21,269 nt of DNA, taken from a virus. Location of the stretch: the IMG/VR virus record IMGVR_UViG_3300012928_000053, positions 1 through 21,269 of that record; one strand, 5' to 3'. The notes under the pieces were generated by a model. The model was not told the DNA's origin, did not search any database, and saw only the letters and a program-made list of their open reading frames with translations. The position numbers were made by a program, and so were the translations under genes. Shown here one piece after another: positions 6,101 to 14,107 of this stretch (positions within the stretch are counted from its first letter, which is position 1; each line of letters opens with the position of its first letter).

Positions 6101-6215
6101 GCAAAGTGTGCTCGATGAAATCTACTACCTAGTAAAATTTGCAAGTTTTAACCATAGTGATTTATTAACTATGCCTGTGTATGAACGTAGGTACTATCTT
6201 AACAATCTCATATAA
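6081..6215 (+). CDS. Tail-chaperone-like extension in +1 frame, no AUG near its start
   Basis: From 6081 this frame encodes 44 residues: VLSSDYRQSVLDEIYYLVKF, then ASFNHSDLLTMPVYERRYYL, then NNLI, ending at TAA 6213-6215. The pattern (EIYYLVKF, then F-x-H-S-D-L-L-x-M-P-V-Y-E-R-R-Y-Y-L) is that of small helical proteins coded between tube and tape measure in contractile-tail systems, where residues after MP form a helix with an ERR motif. The frame is open back to 6018 and overlaps the gp26-like gene by 83 bases. Its only ATG (6171) falls after half the motif. A +1 shift at 6077-6080 would make a 290-residue fusion (246+44). The alternative is reinitiation at GTG 6108, seven bases after the TAG at 6098-6100, giving 35 residues. 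Confidence 0.6.
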   Translation, partial: VLSSDYRQSVLDEIYYLVKFASFNHSDLLTMPVYERRYYLNNLI

Positions 6216-6275
6216 GAATTTGAAAAGAAAAAAGAAGCTATAGAAAAATCACAAAACAATTCTAGAAGCTTTTAA
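6213..6275 (+). other. In-frame TAA followed by a coding-like remnant
   Basis: After the TAA at 6213-6215 the same frame runs on for 19 more codons (EFEKKKEAIEKSQNNSRSF) to a second TAA at 6273-6275. The charged helix EFEKKKEAIEK is what would be expected to continue NNLI, so one G-to-T change (GAA to TAA) may have shortened the protein. A sequencing error or stop-codon readthrough are alternatives. Confidence 0.5.
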
Positions 6276-6289
6276 AATAGATAATCATC

Positions 6290-6297
6290 TATTTATA
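6290..6297 (+). promoter_or_regulatory. TATTTATA motif upstream of tape measure gene (candidate late promoter)
   Basis: TATTTATA lies 11 bases before the ATG at 6309. It is a close variant of the ATATTTAT motif found before other tail genes, here preceded by C instead of A. The spacing is short for a promoter, so this is the weakest copy. Confidence 0.25.
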
Positions 6298-6308
6298 TAA
6301 AAAAGACT

Positions 6309-8387
6309 ATGGCTAACGAAGAATCAGGTAAATGGGATAGTAGGTGGGGACCAAAACCCCGTAATTGGGATTCTATGTCCCGACAAGACCAGATTAATGC
6401 TGCAGTCAACGCACAACAAGCAACTAATACCAAACAATCTGCACAATCCCAACAACAATTAAATAGTGAAATCGAGACTGGTAATAAACTATTAGATAAT
6501 AGTTTAGATAAGTATAAAGATTTAGCTGGGTTCTTGGGTGATGCCACTCAAGAACAACAAGCACGAAACTCATTACAAGACATTGCTAAGGAAGCCTTAG
6601 AAAGAGAAACTAAAATTCGTAAGACTTTAGTAATTGAGATGGGCTTAATGGGTGGTCTACAAGACACTCAGAATGAAAAAATACAAAAAGCTGCTGTAGA
6701 AGCTCAAAGATATGGAGTTGAAATGGATGCTGTATTGAGAGTAATGGGAGACCTAAGTAACATTATGGGTCGAAACGTTTTAATTTCAGATGAAGATATA
6801 AGTAGACTTGCTATATTTAAAGAGGCAATGCCTACCGCGGACGTTGAAGAGATGGTAAAATATTTTGACCAGATGGGATTCTCAGTACAAAAAGCTTTAG
6901 ATTTTGGAAATGACATGGCGGGTGTCGCTAGAGGAATGGGTCTGAATATAGGTAAGTTTATGGGTACCGTTACTCGTAACATGAAAATGATGAATACCTA
7001 TAATTTTGCAGATGGTGTTCAAGGATTTGCTAGAATGGCAGCTCAAGCACAAAAACTAGGTTTGGATATGTCTAATGTGTCTAGGATTGCTGATGACGTT
7101 ATGGACCCTGAAGGTGCTATCAGTTTAGCTGCTAATTTACAAGTGATTGGTGGTGCGGTAGGAGACTTAGCCGACCCGTTTAAAATGATGTATATGGCAA
7201 CTAATGACCTAGAAGGACTACAAAATGCAATAGTTCAAGCGGGTACAGATTTAGCTGTATTTAATGAAGAAACTGGTGAAATATCTTTCCCACCTACATC
7301 TCAAAGACAATTAAAAGCATTAGCTGACGAATTAAAAATAGGTAAAGACGAATTAGCTTCTATGATTAAGTTACAAGCTAAGTTTGCGAATATGCAGAAT
7401 CAGTTTTCTATGGCATTAGAAGCCACACCAGAAGTACAGGAGTTTGTGACCAGTATGGCCAATTTAAATGAAGATGGTAAATACGAAATTGATTTAAATG
7501 GTGATACTGTCGAATTAGAAGACCTAACAGCACCACAGGTTGAAGAACTTAAAAAATTAAGGGAACAACAAATGCAAAAGGATAAAGAAATGGATGCTCT
7601 TACTGAAAAAGAAATTCTAATTCAATCCAGAGACGCACTAACCAATATTAACAACGCTATTAGAGCTACTGATACAGCAATATTAGGTGGTGTAGCGTCA
7701 GGTATTAATGCTTCAGAAATAACTACTGAACTTAATAAAGCTATAAGTAAAGCGTTTAGTAGTGGAGAACTAACCAACCTAAGTGGTCTTGTTGGAGATT
7801 TTACGACTGCTGGTATAGAAACTATGTTTGGTGACGACATAAATAAATTAACTACAGGTATAAGTGAAGTGTCTAATGTCATACAAGCTTTTGTAGGTAC
7901 AGGAGCTGGAGGTATAAATGACCTATTCAAAAAAATGACAGAAGCAACTGAAAAAGATTTTAAGTTACAAACTGGTTATTTTTATCTTAATAAAGTAGAA
8001 GGTGAAGCCGTTAATGACTTTAATTTAGAACCTGGAGAAACAAAAGCTGTTTTAAAATCAGATGGACAATTTTTAATACCCTCAATGAATGACACAGTAA
8101 GTGGTGTTGATTTAACCGCTGGAGCTAAGGGAGCTAACTTAGGGTCATTAGTTAATAATGTTGGAAGTGTAGGTGAAAAAATAGTAAAAGTACAATTTAC
8201 TGGGATACCTTCTAGGATACCGATTGAGCTAAGTGGTAAAAACATGGGAGACTTTAACTTTATGGGATTAGTCGGTAATGAACTGTTTATGCAAAAGTTA
8301 AAATCCCAATTAATAGAAACTAATTTAACTACGGCTCCAGGAATGAACAATGAAAGAGAACTAGCTAGATACGATAGTATGACTTAG
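6309..8387 (+). CDS. Tail tape measure protein
   Basis: The product has 692 residues. The N-terminus is polar and Gln/Asn-rich (about 20-70), followed by long helical stretches: KLLDNSLDKYKDLAGFLGDA, then EALERETKIRKTLVIEMGLM. Between about residues 150 and 310 are repeated Gly/Ala/Met-rich segments (MAGVARGMGLNIG, GVQGFARMAAQAQKLGLDM, SLAANLQVIGGAVGDLADPF) typical of phage tape measures. A coiled coil follows near 415-450 (EELKKLREQQMQKDKEMDAL), then a Gly/Ala/Thr-rich C-terminal half. Tape measure proteins set tail length and fill the tube before ejection. By the usual rise of about 1.5 angstroms per helical residue, the tail would be near 100 nm. It directly follows the chaperone region, as expected for its assembly partner. 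T4 gp29 has the equivalent role; clear homology to it cannot be claimed by eye. Confidence 0.8.
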   Translation: MANEESGKWDSRWGPKPRNWDSMSRQDQINAAVNAQQATNTKQSAQSQQQLNSEIETGNKLLDNSLDKYKDLAGFLGDATQEQQARNSLQDIAKEALERETKIRKTLVIEMGLMGGLQDTQNEKIQKAAVEAQRYGVEMDAVLRVMGDLSNIMGRNVLISDEDISRLAIFKEAMPTADVEEMVKYFDQMGFSVQKALDFGNDMAGVARGMGLNIGKFMGTVTRNMKMMNTYNFADGVQGFARMAAQAQKLGLDMSNVSRIADDVMDPEGAISLAANLQVIGGAVGDLADPFKMMYMATNDLEGLQNAIVQAGTDLAVFNEETGEISFPPTSQRQLKALADELKIGKDELASMIKLQAKFANMQNQFSMALEATPEVQEFVTSMANLNEDGKYEIDLNGDTVELEDLTAPQVEELKKLREQQMQKDKEMDALTEKEILIQSRDALTNINNAIRATDTAILGGVASGINASEITTELNKAISKAFSSGELTNLSGLVGDFTTAGIETMFGDDINKLTTGISEVSNVIQAFVGTGAGGINDLFKKMTEATEKDFKLQTGYFYLNKVEGEAVNDFNLEPGETKAVLKSDGQFLIPSMNDTVSGVDLTAGAKGANLGSLVNNVGSVGEKIVKVQFTGIPSRIPIELSGKNMGDFNFMGLVGNELFMQKLKSQLIETNLTTAPGMNNERELARYDSMT

Positions 8388-8408
8388 GTCTAATATTTCT
8401 ATTATTGA

Positions 8409-8416
8409 ATATTTAT
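8409..8416 (+). promoter_or_regulatory. ATATTTAT motif upstream of giant baseplate gene (candidate late promoter)
   Basis: GAATATTTATAATAAAAAC lies in the 46-base gap after the tape measure gene, 17 bases before the ATG at 8434. No TAnnTTTG element is present. Confidence 0.4.
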
Positions 8417-8433
8417 AATAAAAACAAGATAAT

Positions 8434-11400
8434 ATGCCAGGGTTACCACAAAATAATAATTTTTCTTCATTAAGTTTTTCAGGTACTAAAGCACTTAGAG
8501 ACTTACTTTTGACTAAGAATTTACCTAATCCAGAAGGTTTAGGACCCTATGGAAATTATACAAACGCAACATACTCCACCGCCTCACTAGCCGTTAAAGA
8601 TGTAATAGACCAACCCAGTGTTGAAGTTAACTCTGAAATGTATTTAAATAAACTATATTTAAATAACGCTTATGGACCCGAAGGTGGATATTCTGACTTT
8701 ATTAAAATTTACACAACCAGCCAAGGGGTAGCTAAAGTTAATGAAGGTCTTTACCCAGACTTTACTCCACCAGAAACAGGAACTGGATTATTTGGTGAAA
8801 ATCCTTTTAGGTTAGTGGGAAGGTATTACTCACCGATAGATATATTGTTAGGTGTTTCCGCTGAAGGATTATTGTCACAAACACTATTAGAGGACAGTCC
8901 ATTACAACAAGCAGGAGCAATCCAACTAAGAGCAGAATTCCAAGAGAGAATAGCTCAAGAACTATATCAAGAAACTATTGGGAGATTAAGTTTTGTGGAT
9001 GCTCTACAAGACCCTGTAGACGCTTTAGAGATAGTTACTGGTAGACAACCCCTAATTAATAGAAATTACAGTATAACCCAACCTAAATCACTTGTAGGTC
9101 AAGGATTAGATTTTGTATCTAGACTAACGGGTGTCTATGTCCCATATTCTTACATTCCTGGTGATTATTTTGAATTAGAACCACCTAGAGGATTGGGTAT
9201 GGGTGGTAAAATACTTTCTGATATAACAGGAATTTTAGGTAGTTTAGTGGGCATACCTAGAAGAAGACAATCACCATCTCAAAGGTTCTTAGAATATACT
9301 GGAGGGGGCACTAAATCTAAATTATTTAAACATATAAGATACAATAAATACGGACCCCAATATGGTGAAGGTGCACAAGCTCAAACAGCTATAGGTGCTG
9401 GATTTGGAGAAGCTATAGATTTTATTGCTGGTGGTGTACTAGGATTTGGTAATTTTCCACCTAACCCACCTCAATATGTTGGAGGACCTAGAAATAGAAT
9501 AGCGGACATGACCAGTCCACCAGACAACACGTTTGCTGGTAAGAATTATGTTCCGATGTTTGGTCCAGACGCGGTAGCTAAAGAATTTGATTCAAATGAG
9601 TACGAGTTCGGTATGAAAGGTAGAACTTATACGAATCAAGGAAATGTTCCTGGTGGATTTACTTGGTTTACGGACAAAACTCCAGGAGGTGGATTTTTAA
9701 ATAGTGTTGGGTCATTATTCAATAATAACGCTAATAACAATAGAATAGGACCACAAGAACCAGGAGCTACACAAGGTCCTGAAGGTTCTACCGACGATAC
9801 CACTAGATACCAAACCCCAAATAATTACGATAGTACTAAATCTACTAATTACGACTTTAGGGAAGACAGTATAATGGATACAACACAACAGATTATAGAT
9901 TCTGTACCCAAAGGAGGTGCAGCACTTAAATCTGTTTCTCACGCCATGAATCAAGTCAGTAAAGTTTTTAATGACGGTTATAAAGAATTAACAAAAGGTT
10001 CTAGAGTTAGAAAATTCGTAAATACTGACCCAACATCTGGAGAAGGTGTAGAAGAAGCTAGAGAATACTGTAGAGTTTGGACTAAAGACGTACCTTATTA
10101 CACTTATGATAGGTTAGTTAGATTTAATATGAACCACAGAAAAGAGACATACTCTGTATTAGATAGTCCTTACAATTTAAATATCGCACCTCACAGAACA
10201 GATGAAACTGGAAAAGGCTCCAGTAATATTGTAGATGGTAAGGTTAAAAAATACATGTTTTCAATAGAAAACTTAGCTTGGAGAACTAGTGGAGAACCTG
10301 GATTTACTTATGATGATTTACCTTCTTGTGAAAAAGGCCCTAACGGTGGAAGAATAATGTGGTTCCCCCCTTATGACTTAAGCGTGGACGAATCAAGTAA
10401 CGCCACTTGGACAGACAATAATTTTCTTGGAAGACCAGAACCTATATATACGTATAATAATACAAATAGAACTGGGAGTTTACGTTTTAAAATTGTTGTA
10501 GACCACCCTAGTATTTTAAATTTATTAGTAAGGAAAGAGTTAGAAAAATTAGGTCCTGAAGAAACAGACGCTATTGTAGATTCTTTCTTTGCTGGATGTA
10601 AAAAATATGATATATTTGATTTAGCTAGAAAATGGCAACAATTTTCCGTAAATGAGTTACAAGAAATGTTAAATACCCCAGGATTATCCAGTGATGCTAC
10701 CAGAGAAATTATTAACGAAGCGGCAACTGAAGAACCTGAACTAACTAACCCTACACCACTCCCAAAATTAAAACCTAACCTATACTTTTATTTTGATAAT
10801 GACTATCCAGATAATAATACTAATTCTACCAAATCTACAGTAAGTTATGTGGCGTGTGCAGAAGGAAGTATGTCTAAGTTCGGTCAATATTTGGTACCAC
10901 CTACACCGACTGCTCCAGCTTCATTTCAAAAGTATATGAATAAAGCTCCCGACTCGGACGAACCTGGATTTAGTAATTTCTTTAAAGTAGATGCTGGTAA
11001 ATCTGGTGGATTAGGTGGAGGTTCCGCTTACGACCAATACAACGTTGTTTGGCCTCAATTTGCTAGAGATTTAAAAGCGGTACTAGATTCTGGACTAAAA
11101 AAAGTAATTTTAAAATTTGCTGGTTCCGCAAGTTCTATCGCGACTAGTTCTTATAATAAGAATTTATCTAAAAGAAGGTTAGATTCTGTATTACAAATGT
11201 TTAGAGCTTATGAAATAGACGGTAAAAACGCCTTCAAAGTGTATATGGAAAAAGGAATATTACAAATTCCTGTTGGTGAAGCTATGGGGGAAAGTAAATG
11301 TAATACAGATACTGGTGGTACGGGTGAAGGTGTAAATGGTGTTGGTTTGAATGAAACAGGGGTAATTGGTAGTAGTTCAGCAGTTGGTACCGCTGATGCA

Positions 11401-13599
11401 AATAACGATGGTCAACCAGATAATACCGATGCTGTATATTCAGCTCCTGCTGCGGGATGTAGATATGTTGTAATCGACGCAATAGAGTACGAAGACATAC
11501 CCCAACCAGAACCAGAACCTGAACCAAAACCCCCAATAGAAAGAAAAAGAATTAGACCTATACAACAACAAGAACAACTTAATATAGAAAAAGATAAAAA
11601 TACTAGAAGAGAAATAGCAAATAAAGTGTTGATGAAAATGGTTACAGAATGTGATTATTTTGATATGATTCAAGAAGAAAATGAATTTATATACGATTCC
11701 TTAAAACAAAAATTTAAGTTTTTTCACCCAGCTTTTCATGCTATAACACCAGAAGGGTTAAATAGTAGACTTACTTTTTTAAATCAATGTGTTAGACCAG
11801 GAGCTACTATACCAACCGTAACTAAAGAAGGTTCTTTAAATAGAGCTGTTGACGCTAAAAATACTTCCTTTGGTGCTCCTCCGATATGTGTTCTAAGATT
11901 TGGTGATTTTTATAATACTAAAATTGCAATTGATAATGTTGCTTTTTCTTACGACGAAAATTTATTAGATTTAAATCCAGAAGGTATAGGTGTACAACCT
12001 ATGATAGCTAGTGTAACAATGAGTTTTAAATTTATTGGAGCTCAAGGATTAAAAGAACCAGTTAATCAATTACAAAATGCACTATCATTTAATTTCTTTG
12101 CTAATACTGAAATGTACGATGATAGAGCGGTATTAACTGTAACAGATGATGACCCAGATGAACAAGCTTGGATTGCTGAAAATTCAGACTTAATTAAAAA
12201 TGTTGGTTTAGAAAACCCTGAAGGTACAGCTGATGAAACAGATGAAAGAGATACATCCGCAAATGATGGAATAACTATTGGTGATAGAACTAATTCATAT
12301 GGTGGAACAACTGGACAAACGGGAACAATTAATTATAAAAATAATTGGAATGATTTAAGTAATGCAGCTTACGAATATATTACTAGTACTAACAACGATT
12401 TATTCAATTATGTTAGAAATCAAAACTACGCTGGATTACAAATATTCTTTGACGAAAAAGAAATGTTTGAGGGTGAGTATACAGTCGCTACATCAACAGG
12501 ACCGACAGGTACTTTTGGAAATTTAATAGGTAAATCAAAAGGTTGGGAAATTAGATTAAAGAAACTAGAAGACGCGTATAAAGTTAAAATTGAAAATGGT
12601 ACCACATACATCCAGAGTTTAGCTATAGACCTAACACCAACCCAAGAAGACGATTTAAAAACATACTTGTTAGAACAACTAGACTATAATATTACAGATT
12701 ATGAAATTGAGTTTACTCAATTAGATTTAGATTTAAAAGCAAGTACTTTAAAATATGTAAAAAATATAAACTCTTTAAACATTATTAATAGTGGTTTTGA
12801 CGGTTATGGTGAAAACGGTAAATGGACAGTATTACAATTGTCTGGAGGTTCCGAAACGTATCCAGTAGCTAACGGTGTGACAGCACCAACAGATACACTA
12901 GAAGAATTAGGCAACGACTACAATTACTTAACCAACCTAATAACGTGTTATAGTCAAATTTATAATGGAGACGATAATGGATTATCCGTAGGTAATGTCC
13001 TTAATGACGTTATAAGTGCCAAACTTACTGGTCCTGGTAAATTTACAATAACAGCACCACCACTAGTTGGAGTAAGTAATGACTTTAACTCCCCATCAGC
13101 GTCAAATTTAACCCCGTTTATTATGGAGTATTACTTATTTGGTATGGACTTAATGGACCAATCTGCAATAGACTCTTTAGTTACTACTAATATTCAACCA
13201 CTAAAAGATAATAATAGAAATTATACTGGACCAGCACTTTTTATAGATGATATGGTTAATGTACTTTATCCTCCACCATTTACAGTCCCTAATTGGGTAA
13301 GTACTTTTAGAAATGAAGTATCTCAGTACATAGCACTTAATGAAGATTTTTATATGAGAAAATTATTAGACATTAAAGAAGAATTTGTAGATAAAATGAC
13401 ACCACAAGGCAAGAGTACATTATCACAGGGTCTAACTAACCTAGTGTACCCAACAAATCTAACCGATTTAAAAGATGATAAAAAACGTGAAATGACATAC
13501 GAACAAGTCACAGACCAAACTATAGAGGCTGAACTAAGAAACTATGCTAGTAAAACAAATCAAGGTGCGGACAGTAGTTTTAATTTAAAATTTAATTAA
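8434..13599 (+). CDS. Giant baseplate/tail protein with OmpA-like domain
   Basis: The product has 1721 residues and several regions. Residues 1-320 are Gly/Pro-rich and unrecognised. Near 640-700, IMWFPPYDLSVDES, then GRPEPIYTYNNTNRTGSL and RFKIVVDHPS resemble the tube-like domain of contractile-injection adaptor proteins (Afp7 type). At 870-935 is an OmpA-C-like segment, KVILKFAGSASSIATSSYNK followed by NLSKRRLDSV: the Asn and the LSxRR arginine are kept, but the GHTD-type Asp that binds diaminopimelate is missing. A PEPEPEPKPP hinge spans 1023-1034. A region at about 1070-1230 (FHPAFHAITPEGLN, VLRFGDFYNTKI, LNPEGIGVQP, LQNALSFNFFANT) looks like another structural beta domain. The remaining 490 residues are unassigned. 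Its position between the tape measure and LysM genes points to a baseplate adaptor at the tube base. The next gene follows after two bases, so translation is probably coupled. Confidence 0.75.
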   Translation: MPGLPQNNNFSSLSFSGTKALRDLLLTKNLPNPEGLGPYGNYTNATYSTASLAVKDVIDQPSVEVNSEMYLNKLYLNNAYGPEGGYSDFIKIYTTSQGVAKVNEGLYPDFTPPETGTGLFGENPFRLVGRYYSPIDILLGVSAEGLLSQTLLEDSPLQQAGAIQLRAEFQERIAQELYQETIGRLSFVDALQDPVDALEIVTGRQPLINRNYSITQPKSLVGQGLDFVSRLTGVYVPYSYIPGDYFELEPPRGLGMGGKILSDITGILGSLVGIPRRRQSPSQRFLEYTGGGTKSKLFKHIRYNKYGPQYGEGAQAQTAIGAGFGEAIDFIAGGVLGFGNFPPNPPQYVGGPRNRIADMTSPPDNTFAGKNYVPMFGPDAVAKEFDSNEYEFGMKGRTYTNQGNVPGGFTWFTDKTPGGGFLNSVGSLFNNNANNNRIGPQEPGATQGPEGSTDDTTRYQTPNNYDSTKSTNYDFREDSIMDTTQQIIDSVPKGGAALKSVSHAMNQVSKVFNDGYKELTKGSRVRKFVNTDPTSGEGVEEAREYCRVWTKDVPYYTYDRLVRFNMNHRKETYSVLDSPYNLNIAPHRTDETGKGSSNIVDGKVKKYMFSIENLAWRTSGEPGFTYDDLPSCEKGPNGGRIMWFPPYDLSVDESSNATWTDNNFLGRPEPIYTYNNTNRTGSLRFKIVVDHPSILNLLVRKELEKLGPEETDAIVDSFFAGCKKYDIFDLARKWQQFSVNELQEMLNTPGLSSDATREIINEAATEEPELTNPTPLPKLKPNLYFYFDNDYPDNNTNSTKSTVSYVACAEGSMSKFGQYLVPPTPTAPASFQKYMNKAPDSDEPGFSNFFKVDAGKSGGLGGGSAYDQYNVVWPQFARDLKAVLDSGLKKVILKFAGSASSIATSSYNKNLSKRRLDSVLQMFRAYEIDGKNAFKVYMEKGILQIPVGEAMGESKCNTDTGGTGEGVNGVGLNETGVIGSSSAVGTADANNDGQPDNTDAVYSAPAAGCRYVVIDAIEYEDIPQPEPEPEPKPPIERKRIRPIQQQEQLNIEKDKNTRREIANKVLMKMVTECDYFDMIQEENEFIYDSLKQKFKFFHPAFHAITPEGLNSRLTFLNQCVRPGATIPTVTKEGSLNRAVDAKNTSFGAPPICVLRFGDFYNTKIAIDNVAFSYDENLLDLNPEGIGVQPMIASVTMSFKFIGAQGLKEPVNQLQNALSFNFFANTEMYDDRAVLTVTDDDPDEQAWIAENSDLIKNVGLENPEGTADETDERDTSANDGITIGDRTNSYGGTTGQTGTINYKNNWNDLSNAAYEYITSTNNDLFNYVRNQNYAGLQIFFDEKEMFEGEYTVATSTGPTGTFGNLIGKSKGWEIRLKKLEDAYKVKIENGTTYIQSLAIDLTPTQEDDLKTYLLEQLDYNITDYEIEFTQLDLDLKASTLKYVKNINSLNIINSGFDGYGENGKWTVLQLSGGSETYPVANGVTAPTDTLEELGNDYNYLTNLITCYSQIYNGDDNGLSVGNVLNDVISAKLTGPGKFTITAPPLVGVSNDFNSPSASNLTPFIMEYYLFGMDLMDQSAIDSLVTTNIQPLKDNNRNYTGPALFIDDMVNVLYPPPFTVPNWVSTFRNEVSQYIALNEDFYMRKLLDIKEEFVDKMTPQGKSTLSQGLTNLVYPTNLTDLKDDKKREMTYEQVTDQTIEAELRNYASKTNQGADSSFNLKFN

Positions 13600-13601
13600 T
13601 T

Positions 13602-14093
13602 ATGGCTAGATATTATAATAGATATGGAGACTTTAATATAAACGGTGAAAACCTCACGGTACCTTTTATTAAACTACCATCATTATCTTCAGATAAAAAA
13701 ATAATTTATAAAGTTAATGCGTCAAGATTAGATAAGATTAGTCAACAATATTATGGTAGTCCCTACTTTGGCTGGTTAATTTTACAAGCAAATCCTCAAG
13801 TTGGAGGGTTAGAATGGAATATTAAAGACGGACAAGTATTGATTGTTCCGTTTCCTTTAGTAGCTTCTTTGCAAAATTATAAACAAGCAGTGGACGACTA
13901 TTTCTTTTTCTATGGTAAAAATTTACCTATGAATACATATACAGTACCTAATATTACATCTACTCCAATAACTTATGTGGCACCTGTAAGTGACAATACA
14001 ACTGGAACCCAAGGAACCATAAATACTAGTCCTAATACGTCTAGTGGTGGAGGAACAAGTTCAGGTGGTGGTTCTTATTCGTCTTCTTATTAA
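13602..14093 (+). CDS. LysM-like baseplate protein (gp53-like)
   Basis: The product has 163 residues. Residues about 34-90 form a LysM-like unit: IIYKVNASRLDKISQQYYGS, then PYFGWLILQANPQV, and DGQVLIVPFP. The YYGxPxFxWLIL signature matches T4 gp53 and the LysM parts of baseplate adaptor proteins, which clamp wedge components to the hub rather than bind free peptidoglycan. A Thr/Pro tail follows and ends in a flexible Ser/Gly stretch (SSGGGTSSGGGSYSSSY). The start lies two bases after the previous stop and the stop is 14 bases before the hub gene, so three genes form one tightly packed baseplate operon. T4 gp53 is about 196 residues, so this copy is of similar scale. Confidence 0.8.
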   Translation: MARYYNRYGDFNINGENLTVPFIKLPSLSSDKKIIYKVNASRLDKISQQYYGSPYFGWLILQANPQVGGLEWNIKDGQVLIVPFPLVASLQNYKQAVDDYFFFYGKNLPMNTYTVPNITSTPITYVAPVSDNTTGTQGTINTSPNTSSGGGTSSGGGSYSSSY

Positions 14094-14107
14094 TTTAAAA
14101 GTTAAAC

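Noticed and set aside
6073-6132. Classical -1 frameshift at T_TTT_TTT
   Set aside because: The heptamer fits the -1 rule, but the -1 frame gives only about 17 codons to a TAG at 6130 with no recognisable sequence. The chaperone-like peptide is in the +1 frame.
6213-6215. TAA reassigned to a sense codon in this phage
   Set aside because: Nearly every other gene in the window ends at TAA in the expected place, including those at 860, 2585, 4631 and 13599, and no long frame continues through TAA.
11282-11673. Overlapping minus-strand open frames rich in His/Tyr/Gln and Phe
   Set aside because: They are antisense to the Pro/Glu hinge of the giant baseplate gene and are composition artefacts.
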